From Bradyrhizobium ivorense (GTDB taxonomy: Bacteria > Pseudomonadota > Alphaproteobacteria > Rhizobiales > Xanthobacteraceae): DNA of 64,000 bases. Both the position numbers and the translations under genes were made by a program. This document shows positions 18,372 to 27,600 of this stretch, one piece after another; positions within the stretch are counted from its first letter, which is position 1, and the number at the start of each line of letters is the position of its first letter. Where the stretch lies: contig NZ_CAADFC020000016.1 in NCBI RefSeq assembly GCF_900696085.1, positions 868,001-932,000 of the forward strand, written 5' to 3'. The notes under the pieces are model-generated. The model did not search any database. It was not told the DNA's origin and saw nothing but the letters and a program-made list of their open reading frames with translations.

Positions 18372-20259
18372 GCGAAGCCGCCTCTGCTGTCTCAGCCAAT
18401 GGAAGGGTCACGACGAACTCGGCACCATCAGGCATCAGGTTTCGCGCGTGCAGTTCGCCGCCAAACGAGCGCACGATGTGGTTGGAGAGCATCAGGCCGA
18501 GGCCCAGGCCCTTGCCCGCGGGCTTGGTCGTCACGAACGGCTCGAACATGCGCTGCAGCACGTCGGAGGCGATCGCCGGCCCGCTGTTGCTGATGGTGAT
18601 GCGGCAGCGCGCGGCCGGCGCTTCTTCCCTGCCCGCCCGGATCAGGATCGATTTGCGCTCTGCGCCTTCCACGGCATCGAGCGCGTTCGCCACGATGTTG
18701 CACAACAGCTGCTCAAGCCGGGTCTGATCGGCAACGACACAAAGCTTGGCGTCGACCTCGGTCACGACGGCGACGCCGCCTTCTTTGACGCGTCCGGCCA
18801 GGATCTTGAGCGACTCGGCCACGGCTTGTTCGACCGACACCGCACCGAGCGGGCTGCTCGACTTGTAGGCGAATACCCGCAACTGGCTGGTCAGGCGCGC
18901 GAGCCGGCGCACCAGTTCGCCAATCCGGGTGAGGTTGCCGCGGGCATCGCCGATCGCGCCGCGGTCGACCAGCAGGACCGCGTTGTCGGCTGCGGTCTGC
19001 AGCGCGGCCAGCGGCTGGTTCAGCTCGTGGACGATGCCGGCCGACATCTGGCCGAGCGCCGCCAGCTTGCCGGCATGGACCAGCTCATCCTGCGTGGCCC
19101 GCAATTCGGCGGTGCGTTCCTGCACCCTGGTCTCGAGCATGTCGTTCGCGGTCTCCAGCGCAGCCTGGCTGGCCAGCCGTTGCCGGATCTCCCTGCGGCG
19201 TTGCTCGACCAGGCCAAGCGCCAGCAGCGCAACGACGGCTGCGAGGCCCGATATCACGCCGATAATCAGCGCGGTCTGCCGCGTCGGCGCCTCGTCGTCG
19301 AGCAGGATCAGCCGCCACAGGCCGCGGTTGATCGGAAGCTCACTGACCGTGTAGGCGGTGCCGTTCTCCGCGGTGATCCGCGCAGCATCGCCGGTGGACT
19401 GACCGGCGAAATTCCATCCCAGTGGTGCCAGGTCGTGGTTGCCGTAGGGTTTGGATCGCGCAATGTCGTCGCGCGTCTGAACCGACAGCGGCGCCATCGG
19501 GCGATAGCGCCACGCGTCGCGAGAGGCGAGGATCGTCACCCCGCGCTCGTCGACCAGCAGAATGTCGTTTTCAGTGTTGCGCCACGCCTGCTCGAACGAT
19601 TCCAGATTGACCTTGACGGTGGCAACGCCCTTCGTCGCCCCGCCGTCCTTCAGCGCATAGGACAGATAGTAGCCGGCCTTGGCGGTCGTGATGCCGACGC
19701 CGTAGAACGCGCCGCGGCCGCGCGACAGCGCTTCGCTGACATAGGGGCGATACGACAGGTTTTCGCCGAACGGCGTCCCGGGCTGGTCGAAATCCGCCGC
19801 GGCAAGCGTCGCGCCGGAGACGCTCAGAACATAGAGGTTGTCGGCTCCCGCAAGCAGGTTGATCGACTTCAGATAGAGGCTGACGGATTGCTGCAGTGCA
19901 CGATCGTCGGGAGCCTCGAGCAGCCGGAACACGCTGGGCGATGTCTCCAGCAGTGACGGCAGATACTCAAATCGCGAAAGATGGCCGTCGAGCCTGGCAG
20001 CCTCGACGGTCAAGCGCTGCTGAGCTGCGGCGTGCAAATGGTCGAGCCCCTGACGGAACGCGATCACATATCCGAGCCACGACGCCGCGGCGACCAGCGC
20101 AAGAGCAACCGCGCCGCGAACCAGCCAACGCGTGGAAGTGGGCACCACCGAACCGACTGTGGCAGGTCCCTTGATGGTCACCAGGGAAGGAAGCTCCGTC
20201 ATCTCGTGAACCAGCACAACGCCGGGAGCGCCGGCCATTGCGGACGACCACTCACGCAT
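18361..20259 (-). CDS. dctB: C4-dicarboxylate sensor histidine kinase, DctB type
   Basis: 632-aa inner-membrane kinase. Transmembrane helices lie at about 48-68 and 329-350, enclosing a roughly 260-residue periplasmic PDC/PAS-like sensor typical of DctB (FGENLSYRPYVSEALSRGRGAFYGVG). A coiled linker (355-395) precedes the HisKA box GQMSAGIVHELNQPLAAL with His411. N, G1 and G2 boxes follow (NIVANALDAV, KPAGKGLGLGLMLSN). ATG 20259 overlaps the stop of a 34-codon ORF by 8 bp; an alternative start is Met20. Confidence 0.92.
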
Positions 20260-20356
20260 GGCCCAACTCTACGGTCTTGCCCCGGAATACGCGACAGGAA
20301 AATCCGGTGCAGGCGGTGGTGAGCGGCAGGATCAAGCCGAGGAACACAGCGTCCAT
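20252..20356 (-). CDS. 34-aa hydrophobic small ORF coupled to dctB
   Basis: A 35-codon frame encoding a peptide with a hydrophobic N-terminal half (MDAVFLGLILPLTTACTG) and a basic C-terminal half. GGAGGGAAGG precedes its ATG, a strong ribosome site, and its stop overlaps the dctB start by 8 bp. The arrangement suggests a translated small membrane peptide or a leader coupled to dctB. I recognise no homologue, so function is unknown. Confidence 0.5.
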   Translation of the reverse strand: MDAVFLGLILPLTTACTGFSCRVFRGKTVELGHA

Positions 20357-20397
20357 CAGCCTTCCCTCCAGCTTCGGCACAGCATCATGGCCGACAC
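20356..20397 (-). CDS. 13-aa ORF upstream of the dctB leader ORF
   Basis: AGGAGGT lies 8 bases before a GTG that opens a 14-codon frame (VSAMMLCRSWREG). Its stop overlaps the ATG of the next small ORF as TGATG. The Shine-Dalgarno sequence is stronger than that of most genes here. It may be a leader peptide in a cascade of coupled frames between ndh and dctB. Translation is unproven. Confidence 0.3.
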   Translation of the reverse strand: MSAMMLCRSWREG

Positions 20398-20421
20398 GGC
20401 ATTCACCTCCTCTACACTGCG

Positions 20422-21744
20422 CTAATGGAGCTTGACGTGCGGCTCGGTCCGTCTGGTGATCAGGCGGGCCAGCGTGTCGAGCGCCACCTTCGCCGGACCG
20501 TGCAGGGCGTATTCGTGCATCTTGTACAGCGACAAGTACATCATGCGCGCGAACAGACCCGCGAACACCAGGTCGCCGCCGACCAGCGAGCCCATCATCG
20601 AGCCGACCGTGCTGAACTCGCCGAGCGACACCAGCGATCCGAAGTCGCGATATCGATAATCCTTGATCGGTTCGCCGCGCAGATGCCGCGGGATCTGGGA
20701 ATAGAGGTGCGAGGCCTGCTGATGCGCCGCCTGCGCGCGCGGCGGCACATTGCCGCGCTCGCCCCATGCGCAGGCCGAGCAGTCGCCGATGGCGAAGATG
20801 TTGTCGTCGCGCGTGGTCTGCAAGGTCGGCCGCACGGCGAGCTGGTTGATGCGGTTGGTCTCGAGGCCGGCAATACCTTTAAGGAAATCCGGCGCCTTGA
20901 CGCCGGCGGCCCAGACGATCAGTTCGGCGGGGATGGTTCGTCCGTCTGTCAGACTGACGTGGTCGGCGAACACTTCGGAAACCTTGGCCCCCACCAGCAG
21001 ATCGACGCCGAGCTTGACGAGCAATTTCTCCGTCTCTTGCGCAACCCGTTCGGGCAGCGCAGGCAGCACCCGGTCCGCAGCCTCGATCAGCGTGATCTTG
21101 ATGTCCTTGTGCGGATCGACCTGGTCGAGGCCATAGGCCACCACCTCCCGGGTCGTGCGGTGCAGCTCCGCCGCCAGCTCGACGCCGGTCGCGCCGGCGC
21201 CGATGATGGCGACCTTCAGCTGGTGCTCGCCGAGAGGCGCCGACTGCGCATGGGCACGGATGCATGCATTGACCATGCGTTCGTGGAACCGCTTCGCATC
21301 GGCCTGCGACTCCAGCTTGATCGCGTGGTCAACGACGCCGGGCGTGCCAAAATCGTTGTTCTGGCTGCCGACGGCGATGACAAGAACGTCGTAGTCGAAG
21401 CTGCGCTGCGGCGTCACCTCGCGGCCTTCGGCGTCGAGATAGGCCGCCACCTCGACCTGACGCCGCTCGCGATCGATGCCGATCATCTCGCCGATCCGAT
21501 AGCGGAAGCTGTGCCAATATGATTGCGCGAGGTAGTCGACCTCGTGGGCGGCGATATCCATGCTGCCGGCTGCGATCTCGTGCAGCTTCGGCTTCCACAC
21601 ATGGGTGCGGTTGCGCTCGATCAGCGTGACATCGAGCTTGCCCTTGCGGCCGTATTTGTCGCCGAGGCGGGTGGCGAGTTCCAGTCCGCCCGCCCCGCCT
21701 CCGACGATCACGACCCGGCGTTTTCCCGATTGCGGCTCACTCAT
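20422..21744 (-). CDS. ndh: Type II NADH:quinone oxidoreductase (NDH-2)
   Basis: 440-aa peripheral-membrane flavoprotein that oxidises NADH without pumping protons. The N-terminal FAD-binding fold is VVIVGGGAGGLELATRLG (11-28); the NADH fold is VAIIGAGATGVELAAEL near 180. AIGDCSA near 315 and RAQAAHQQA near 335 are the second FAD motif and the NDH-2 quinone-site motif. It lies 48 bp after maeB in the dicarboxylate-to-PHB cluster, where it could dispose of NADH from malate and pyruvate oxidation. Confidence 0.92.
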   Translation of the reverse strand: MSEPQSGKRRVVIVGGGAGGLELATRLGDKYGRKGKLDVTLIERNRTHVWKPKLHEIAAGSMDIAAHEVDYLAQSYWHSFRYRIGEMIGIDRERRQVEVAAYLDAEGREVTPQRSFDYDVLVIAVGSQNNDFGTPGVVDHAIKLESQADAKRFHERMVNACIRAHAQSAPLGEHQLKVAIIGAGATGVELAAELHRTTREVVAYGLDQVDPHKDIKITLIEAADRVLPALPERVAQETEKLLVKLGVDLLVGAKVSEVFADHVSLTDGRTIPAELIVWAAGVKAPDFLKGIAGLETNRINQLAVRPTLQTTRDDNIFAIGDCSACAWGERGNVPPRAQAAHQQASHLYSQIPRHLRGEPIKDYRYRDFGSLVSLGEFSTVGSMMGSLVGGDLVFAGLFARMMYLSLYKMHEYALHGPAKVALDTLARLITRRTEPHVKLH

Positions 21745-21792
21745 GATGGCCTCGATCGATCGCGTTCACAGTGCGCCCAATCCGCCCCTCGA

Positions 21793-24069
21793 TCAGGCTC
21801 GCTCGGATATCGCATCCGCGGCTGCGACCGCGGCCATGTTCACGATGCGGCGGACGGTCGAGGACGGCGTGAGGACGTGCGCCGGCCTGGCCGCACCGAG
21901 CAGGATGCCGCCGACCGTCAGCCCCTGCCCCGCCGCCATCCGCAGCAGATTGTAGGAGATGTTGGCGGCGTCGAGGTTCGGCATCACAAGCACGTTGGCC
22001 GGACCGACGAAGCCGCAATCCGGGAATTCGTGATCGAGCACCGATTGCGAGAGCGCAGCGTCGCCGCGCATCTCGCCTTCCACCGCGAGATCCGGCGACC
22101 GCTCGCGAATGATCGCGCGCGCCTCGCGCATCTTGTGCGCCTCCGGCACCGCCGAGCTGCCGAAGCTCGAATGCGACAATAGCGCCACCCGCGGCGTGAT
22201 GCCGAACCGCTTGACCTCCTCCGCCGCCAGCAAGGCGATGTCGGCCACCTGCTCGGCGGTCGGGTTGAGGTTGCAGTGGGTGTCGCAGATGAACAGCTGA
22301 TGCTGCGGCAGGATCAGCATTTGCATCATCGCGAGCGTCCGCACGTTTTCTCGCGTTCCGATCACGCTGCGAATGGCGGCCAAATGATCGGCGGTCCTTC
22401 CGATCACGCCGCACAGCATCGCGTCCCCGATGCCGCGTTCGAGCAGGATCGAGGCGAGCACGGTTGCATTACTCCGCGTCTCCGACAGCGCCAGCGCGGC
22501 CGACACGCCATCGCGTTTGCGGCGCGCATGGTAGATCTCGGCGCATTTGGAATAGATCTCCGCATCATGCGGATCGACGATCTCGCAGTCGCGGCCGGGC
22601 CGCAGCCGGAGGCCGAACGCTGCGATCCGCTGCTCGATCGTCGCCGGCCTGCCAAGCAGCAGCGGCCGCGCAATCCGCTCGTCGGCGATCACCTGCGCCG
22701 CGCGCAGGATGCGCTCATCCTCGCCTTCGGCCAGAACGAGCGATTTTCCGCTGTCCTTGGCGATCGAGAACACCGGCTGCATCGCGTTGCCGGAATGGTA
22801 GACGAACCGGCCGAGCTTCTGGCGGTAGGCATCCATGTCGGCAATCGGGCGCCTGGCGACGCCGCTGTCGGCTGCCGCCTTGGCCACCGCCGGCGCGATC
22901 ATCTCGATCAGCCGCGGATCGAACGGCTTTGGAATCAGGTAATCGCGGCCGAAGCGCAGTCCCTCGCCCTTGTAGGCCGCGGCCACGACTTCCGGCACCT
23001 CCGCCATGGCAAGGTCGGCGAGCGCGCGGACCGTCGCAAGCTTCATCTCCTCATTGATGGTGGTCGCCCCGCAGTCGAGCGCGCCGCGGAAGATGAAGGG
23101 GAAGCAGAGGACATTGTTGATCTGGTTCGGGTAGTCCGAGCGTCCGGTGCCGATGATCGCATCGGGACGAACCGCCAGCGCATCCTCCGGCATGATCTCG
23201 GGGATCGGATTGGCCATCGCGAAGATCAAGGGATCGCGCGCCATCTTCCTGACCATGTCAGGGGTCAGCACCTTGCCGGCCGACAGGCCGAGGAAGATGT
23301 CGGCGTCGTCAATGATATCGTCGAGCTTGCGCGCCTCCGTCCTGACGGCATAGCGCGCCTTGTTGTCGTCCATGCTCTCGGCGCGGCCGGCATACACGAC
23401 GCCCTTGGCATCGGTCACGATGATCCGCTCGCGGCGCAATCCAAGACTCACGATCAGATCGAGGCAGGCGAGCGCCGCCGCGCCCGCGCCGGAGCACACC
23501 AGCTTGACATCAGCGATGTCCTTCCCGACCAGCTTCAGTCCGTTGAGGATCGCGGCCGCGGCGATGATCGCGGTGCCATGCTGATCGTCATGGAACACCG
23601 GGATCTTCATCCGCTCGCGGAGCTTCTTCTCGATGTAGAAGCATTCCGGCGCCTTGATGTCTTCCAGGTTGATGCCGCCGAAGGTCGGCTCCATCCTGGC
23701 GATCGTCTCGATCAGCGCGTCGGGGTTTTCCTCGGCGAGCTCGATGTCGAAGACGTCGATCCCGGCGAACTTCTTGAACAGGCACGCCTTGCCCTCCATC
23801 ACCGGCTTGCCGGCCAGCGCGCCGATATTGCCAAGGCCGAGCACGGCCGTGCCGTTGGTGACGACGGCAACGAGGTTGCTGCGCGACGTCAGCACGTCAG
23901 CCTGCAGCGGGTCGTCGGCGATGACCAGGCAGGGTTCGGCGACGCCGGGCGAATAGGCCAGCGCTAGATCGCGCTGGGTCGCCATCGCCTTGGTCGGCAC
24001 CACCGAGATCTTCCCCGGCGTCGGCACGCGATGATATTCGAGCGCCGCCTCTCTCAAATCCTGGTCCAT
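21793..24069 (-). CDS. maeB: NADP-dependent malic enzyme with C-terminal phosphotransacetylase-like domain
   Basis: 758-aa fusion typical of proteobacterial MaeB. Residues 1 to about 430 form the malic enzyme (AYSPGVAEPCLVI, FHDDQHGTAIIAAAAILNGL, a nucleotide fold with VCSGAGAAALACLDL). Residues about 430-758 form the phosphotransacetylase-like domain, usually regulatory and acetyl-CoA-responsive (LAEGEDERILRAAQVI). It converts malate to pyruvate, CO2 and NADPH. In this cluster it links DctA-imported dicarboxylates to PDH and supplies NADPH for PhaB. It lies 82 bp after phaB. Confidence 0.94.
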   Translation of the reverse strand: MDQDLREAALEYHRVPTPGKISVVPTKAMATQRDLALAYSPGVAEPCLVIADDPLQADVLTSRSNLVAVVTNGTAVLGLGNIGALAGKPVMEGKACLFKKFAGIDVFDIELAEENPDALIETIARMEPTFGGINLEDIKAPECFYIEKKLRERMKIPVFHDDQHGTAIIAAAAILNGLKLVGKDIADVKLVCSGAGAAALACLDLIVSLGLRRERIIVTDAKGVVYAGRAESMDDNKARYAVRTEARKLDDIIDDADIFLGLSAGKVLTPDMVRKMARDPLIFAMANPIPEIMPEDALAVRPDAIIGTGRSDYPNQINNVLCFPFIFRGALDCGATTINEEMKLATVRALADLAMAEVPEVVAAAYKGEGLRFGRDYLIPKPFDPRLIEMIAPAVAKAAADSGVARRPIADMDAYRQKLGRFVYHSGNAMQPVFSIAKDSGKSLVLAEGEDERILRAAQVIADERIARPLLLGRPATIEQRIAAFGLRLRPGRDCEIVDPHDAEIYSKCAEIYHARRKRDGVSAALALSETRSNATVLASILLERGIGDAMLCGVIGRTADHLAAIRSVIGTRENVRTLAMMQMLILPQHQLFICDTHCNLNPTAEQVADIALLAAEEVKRFGITPRVALLSHSSFGSSAVPEAHKMREARAIIRERSPDLAVEGEMRGDAALSQSVLDHEFPDCGFVGPANVLVMPNLDAANISYNLLRMAAGQGLTVGGILLGAARPAHVLTPSSTVRRIVNMAAVAAADAISERA

Positions 24070-24151
24070 CCTGTTCCCCGCCTTGATGCCCTCGTTCGAG
24101 GCGCCGACATGGGCTTGCCCTCGCCTTCAATTCTGCGCTGGCCGAAACAGC

Positions 24152-24877
24152 TCAGACCGCGTGCTGGCCGCCGTTCGCCGAGATCGTCGAGCCCGTGATG
24201 AAGCCGGCATCGTCGGACGCCAGGAACAGCACCGCGCGCGCGATCTCCTGCGGCTCGCCGAGGCGGCCGACCGGAATTTGCGGCAGGATGTTCTTGGCCA
24301 CGATCTCCGGATTGATCGCCTTGACCATTTCGGTCGCGATGTAGCCCGGGCAGATCGCGTTGACGGTGATGCCGGAGCGGGCGCCTTCCTGGGCCAGCGC
24401 CTTGACGAAGCCGATGTCGCCGGCCTTGGCGGCGGAGTAGTTGACCTGGCCCATCTGGCCCTTCTGGCCGTTGATCGAGGAGATGCAGATCACCCGGCCG
24501 AACTTCCGCGCGCGCATTCCCTCCCAGACCGGCCGCGTCATGTTGAACAGCGAGTTCAGATTGGTGTTGATGACGGCGTACCACTGCTCCGGCGTCATCT
24601 TGTGGAACATGCCGTCCTTGGTGATGCCGGCATTGTTGACCAGCACGTCCACCGGCCCGAGGTCGGCTTCGACCTGCTTCAGGCCGGCGACGCAGGCCTC
24701 GTAGCTCGAGACGTCCCATTTGTAGACGTCGATGCCGGTCTGGCTCTTGAACTTCGCGGCCGCCTCGTCATTGCCGGCATAGCTGGCGGCCACCTTGTAG
24801 CCTTCAGCCTTGAGCGCGATCGAGATCGCCTCACCGATGCCGCGCGTTCCGCCGGTCACCACCGCAACCCTCGACAT
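24152..24877 (-). CDS. phaB: Acetoacetyl-CoA reductase PhaB
   Basis: 241-aa short-chain dehydrogenase that reduces acetoacetyl-CoA to (R)-3-hydroxybutyryl-CoA with NADPH. The cofactor motif TGGTRGIGEAI is at residues 8-18, NNAG at 81-84, and the catalytic Ser134, Tyr147 and Lys151 lie within ISSINGQKGQMGQVNYSAAK, which is diagnostic for PhaB. It is second in the phaAB pair, 106 bp after phaA; the gap contains a perfect hairpin. GGAGGAGAT precedes the ATG. Confidence 0.95.
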   Translation of the reverse strand: MSRVAVVTGGTRGIGEAISIALKAEGYKVAASYAGNDEAAAKFKSQTGIDVYKWDVSSYEACVAGLKQVEADLGPVDVLVNNAGITKDGMFHKMTPEQWYAVINTNLNSLFNMTRPVWEGMRARKFGRVICISSINGQKGQMGQVNYSAAKAGDIGFVKALAQEGARSGITVNAICPGYIATEMVKAINPEIVAKNILPQIPVGRLGEPQEIARAVLFLASDDAGFITGSTISANGGQHAV

Positions 24878-24934
24878 GATCTCCTCCTGATCGGTTTGTT
24901 GTCTGTTCGTGCGCTTTCGGCCGCCGCCGTCGCC

Positions 24935-24958
24935 CGCGGACGGCGTGTGCCGTCCGCG
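24935..24958 (-). terminator. Perfect 10-bp hairpin between phaA and phaB
   Basis: CGCGGACGGC (24935-24944) and GCCGTCCGCG (24949-24958) pair perfectly around a GTGT loop. No T-tract follows on the minus strand, so it is not a normal intrinsic terminator. It may stabilise the phaA mRNA end, attenuate transcription, or be chance in GC-rich DNA. Confidence 0.4.
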
Positions 24959-24983
24959 TCTTGCTTGCGTCCTGCCGGTTGGC

Positions 24984-26156
24984 TCAGTGCTCGACGGTCA
25001 GGGCGACGCCCATGCCGCCGCCGATGCACAGCGTGGCGAGGCCCCGCTTCGCGCCGCGCTTCTGCATTTCGAACAACAGCGTGGTCAGAACCCGCGCGCC
25101 GGATGCACCGATCGGATGACCGATGGCGATGGCACCGCCGTTGACGTTGACGATCGACGGATCCCAGCCCATGTCCTTGTTGACGGCAATGGCCTGCGCC
25201 GCGAAGGCCTCGTTGGCCTCGACGAGGTCGAGATCCCTGACCTTCCAGCCGGCCTTTTCCAGCGCCTTGCGCGACGCCGGAATCGGGCCCGAGCCCATCA
25301 CGGCCGGATCGACGCCTGCGGTCGCCCACGACACGATCTTCGCCAGCGGCGTCAGACCACGCCTGCTGGCTTCGTCAGCGCTCATCAGCACCAGCGCCGC
25401 CGCACCGTCATTGAGACCCGAGGCGTTGCCGGCGGTCACCGAGCCCTCCTTGTTGAAGGCGGGCTTCAGCTTGGCCAGCGCATCCTGCGTCGTGCCGGCC
25501 CGGATGTATTCATCCTGGTCGACGACGACGTCGCCCTTCCTGGTCTTGACGGTGACCGGAACGATCTCGTCCTTGAACCGGCCGGCGTTCTGGGCGTCCT
25601 CGGCCTTGTTCTGCGAGCTGGTCGCGAAGGCGTCCTGCTCCTCGCGGGTGATCTGCCATCGCGCCGCGATGTTCTCCGCCGTGACGCCCATGTGATAGCC
25701 ATGGAATGCATCGAGCAGGCCGTCCTTCAGCATGGAGTCGATGAACTTGACGTCGCCCATCTTGGTGCCGGGACGCAGATGCGACAGATGCGGCGCCATC
25801 GACATCGACTCCATGCCGCCGGCGACGATCACCTTGGCATCGCCGTTGGCGATCTGCTGCAGGCCGAGGGCAACCGAGCGCAGGCCCGAACCGCACAGCT
25901 GGTTCATGCCCCATGCCGTCTTCTCCTGCGGAATGCCGGCCGCCATGGCGGCCTGCCGCGCCGGATTCTGTCCCTCGCCGCCTGACAGGACTTGACCGAG
26001 GATGACCTCGTCGACGTCCTCGGGCGCGACCTTGGCGCGTTCGAGCGCGCCCTTGATCGCGACCGCGCCGAGCTCGTGCGCGGGCAGCGCGCCGAAGGCC
26101 CCGTTGAAAGAGCCGACCGGCGTCCGCGCCGCGGAGACAATTACCACGTCCGTCAT
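24984..26156 (-). CDS. phaA: Acetyl-CoA C-acetyltransferase (beta-ketothiolase) PhaA
   Basis: 390-aa thiolase that condenses two acetyl-CoA into acetoacetyl-CoA. The nucleophile Cys88 lies in NQLCGSGLRSV. The C-terminal GGAIAIGHPIGASG carries the active-site His and CIGGGMGVAL the second Cys. The start at 26156 is set by AAGGGAG upstream; the longer in-frame extension is not thiolase-like. It lies 63 bp after dctA and 106 bp before phaB. Confidence 0.95.
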   Translation of the reverse strand: MTDVVIVSAARTPVGSFNGAFGALPAHELGAVAIKGALERAKVAPEDVDEVILGQVLSGGEGQNPARQAAMAAGIPQEKTAWGMNQLCGSGLRSVALGLQQIANGDAKVIVAGGMESMSMAPHLSHLRPGTKMGDVKFIDSMLKDGLLDAFHGYHMGVTAENIAARWQITREEQDAFATSSQNKAEDAQNAGRFKDEIVPVTVKTRKGDVVVDQDEYIRAGTTQDALAKLKPAFNKEGSVTAGNASGLNDGAAALVLMSADEASRRGLTPLAKIVSWATAGVDPAVMGSGPIPASRKALEKAGWKVRDLDLVEANEAFAAQAIAVNKDMGWDPSIVNVNGGAIAIGHPIGASGARVLTTLLFEMQKRGAKRGLATLCIGGGMGVALTVEH

Positions 26157-26219
26157 GACCAACTCCCTTGATGCCTCGTGATGATCCGGCGCTGATCCCT
26201 TGCGGATCACGCCGCTCTG

Positions 26220-27554
26220 CTAGCCTGTCGTGATGGCGACCTCGATGTCGGACGGATCGATGTCGCGATCGAGCGCGACCTTCAGCTTCTCGCGATCGAG
26301 CTCGCCTTCCCACCACGCCACCACGACGCAGGCGACGCCGTTGCCGCACAAATTGGTCAGGGCCCGGCACTCGCTCATGAACTTGTCGATGCCGAGCACG
26401 ATCGCCATGCCGGGAAGCAGCTCTGGCCTGACCGCCGCCAGCGTGCCGGCGAGCGTGATGAAGCCGGCGCCGGTGATGCCCGAGGCGCCCTTCGACGTCA
26501 GCATGGCCACGATCAGGATCGTCATCTGTTCGCCAAACGAGAGATCGACATTCATCGCCTGAGCGATGAACAGCGTCGCCAGCGTCATATAGATGTTGGT
26601 GCCGTCGAGGTTGAACGAATAGCCGGTGGGAACGACGAGGCCGACCACGGACTTGGAGCAGCCGAGACGTTCCAGCTTCTCCATCAGCTGCGGCAGCGCG
26701 CTTTCCGAGGACGACGTGCCGAGCACGATCAGCAGCTCGTCCTTGATGTATTTCAGGAACTTGAAGATCGAGAAGCCGGCGATGCGGGCGATGATGCCGA
26801 GCCCGACGATCACGAACAGGAACGCGGTGAGATAGAAGGTTGCGATCAGACCGGCGAGATTGCCGAGCGCCTGGGGTCCGTAGCGGCCGATCGTGTAGGC
26901 CATGGCGCCGAACGCGCCGATCGGCGCGACCTTGACCACGATCGAGATCACGCCGAACATCGCGTGTGCGACGTCGTCGATCATGGTGCGAACGGTGTGG
27001 GCGCGTTCGCCGAGCCCCATCAGCGCGAAGCCGAACAGGATGGCGAACAGCAGGACCTGAAGGATCTCGCCCTGCGCGAACGCGCCGACCACCGTGTCGG
27101 GAATGATGTGCAGGACGAAGTCCACCGACTTCATCTCGCTCGCCTGCTTGGCGTAGCCGGCGACCGCCGCGGCATTGGACTGGCCCTGGAAGCCGGACCC
27201 CGGGTGCAGCACGTTGGCGACGATCAGGCCGAGCGCCAGCGCGAAGGTCGAGACCACTTCGAAATAGACCAGCGCCTTGACCGCGACGCGGCCCACTTTC
27301 TTCACTTCGGAAATGTGCGCGATGCCGGAGACAACCGTGCAGAAGATGATCGGCGCAATCGCCATCTTGATGAGCTTGACGAAGCCGTCGCCCATCGCCT
27401 TGATCCACTCGTTCTTGCCGAGATCCGGCCAGAGCCAGCCGACCATGACGCCGAGCACGATCGCCACGAGCACCTGAACATAGAGAATCCTGTAAAACGG
27501 CTTCTTCTGCGTCACGGCCGCCGTTCCAGACGCCGCAGTGGTCGCTCCAGACAT
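26220..27554 (-). CDS. dctA: C4-dicarboxylate/proton (or sodium) symporter DctA
   Basis: 444-aa inner-membrane transporter of the DAACS family that imports succinate, fumarate and malate. Family motifs are the serine-rich SSSESALPQLMEKL near 275, GYSFNLDGTNIYMTLATLFIAQA near 300 and GASGITGAGFITLAGTL near 360. AAGGAGA fixes the ATG at 27554. It lies 46 bp after lpd and so may be read through from the PDH genes as well as from its own promoter. I found no clear sigma-54 site in the short gap, although DctBD is encoded downstream. Confidence 0.95.
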   Translation of the reverse strand: MSGATTAASGTAAVTQKKPFYRILYVQVLVAIVLGVMVGWLWPDLGKNEWIKAMGDGFVKLIKMAIAPIIFCTVVSGIAHISEVKKVGRVAVKALVYFEVVSTFALALGLIVANVLHPGSGFQGQSNAAAVAGYAKQASEMKSVDFVLHIIPDTVVGAFAQGEILQVLLFAILFGFALMGLGERAHTVRTMIDDVAHAMFGVISIVVKVAPIGAFGAMAYTIGRYGPQALGNLAGLIATFYLTAFLFVIVGLGIIARIAGFSIFKFLKYIKDELLIVLGTSSSESALPQLMEKLERLGCSKSVVGLVVPTGYSFNLDGTNIYMTLATLFIAQAMNVDLSFGEQMTILIVAMLTSKGASGITGAGFITLAGTLAAVRPELLPGMAIVLGIDKFMSECRALTNLCGNGVACVVVAWWEGELDREKLKVALDRDIDPSDIEVAITTG

Positions 27555-27600
27555 TGTGTGTTCTCCTTGATCTCGCTGTGCCCGCGGGTCGGCAGGCAGG

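Noticed and set aside
20252..20356. KdpF- or CydX-like identity for the 34-aa peptide
   Set aside because: Length and hydrophobicity are similar, but the sequence matches neither family and no kdp or cyd genes are nearby.
27555..27600. Sigma-54 promoter directly upstream of dctA
   Set aside because: Expected from DctBD control, but no GG-N10-GC element with the TGGCAC/TTGC context is visible in the 46-bp gap.
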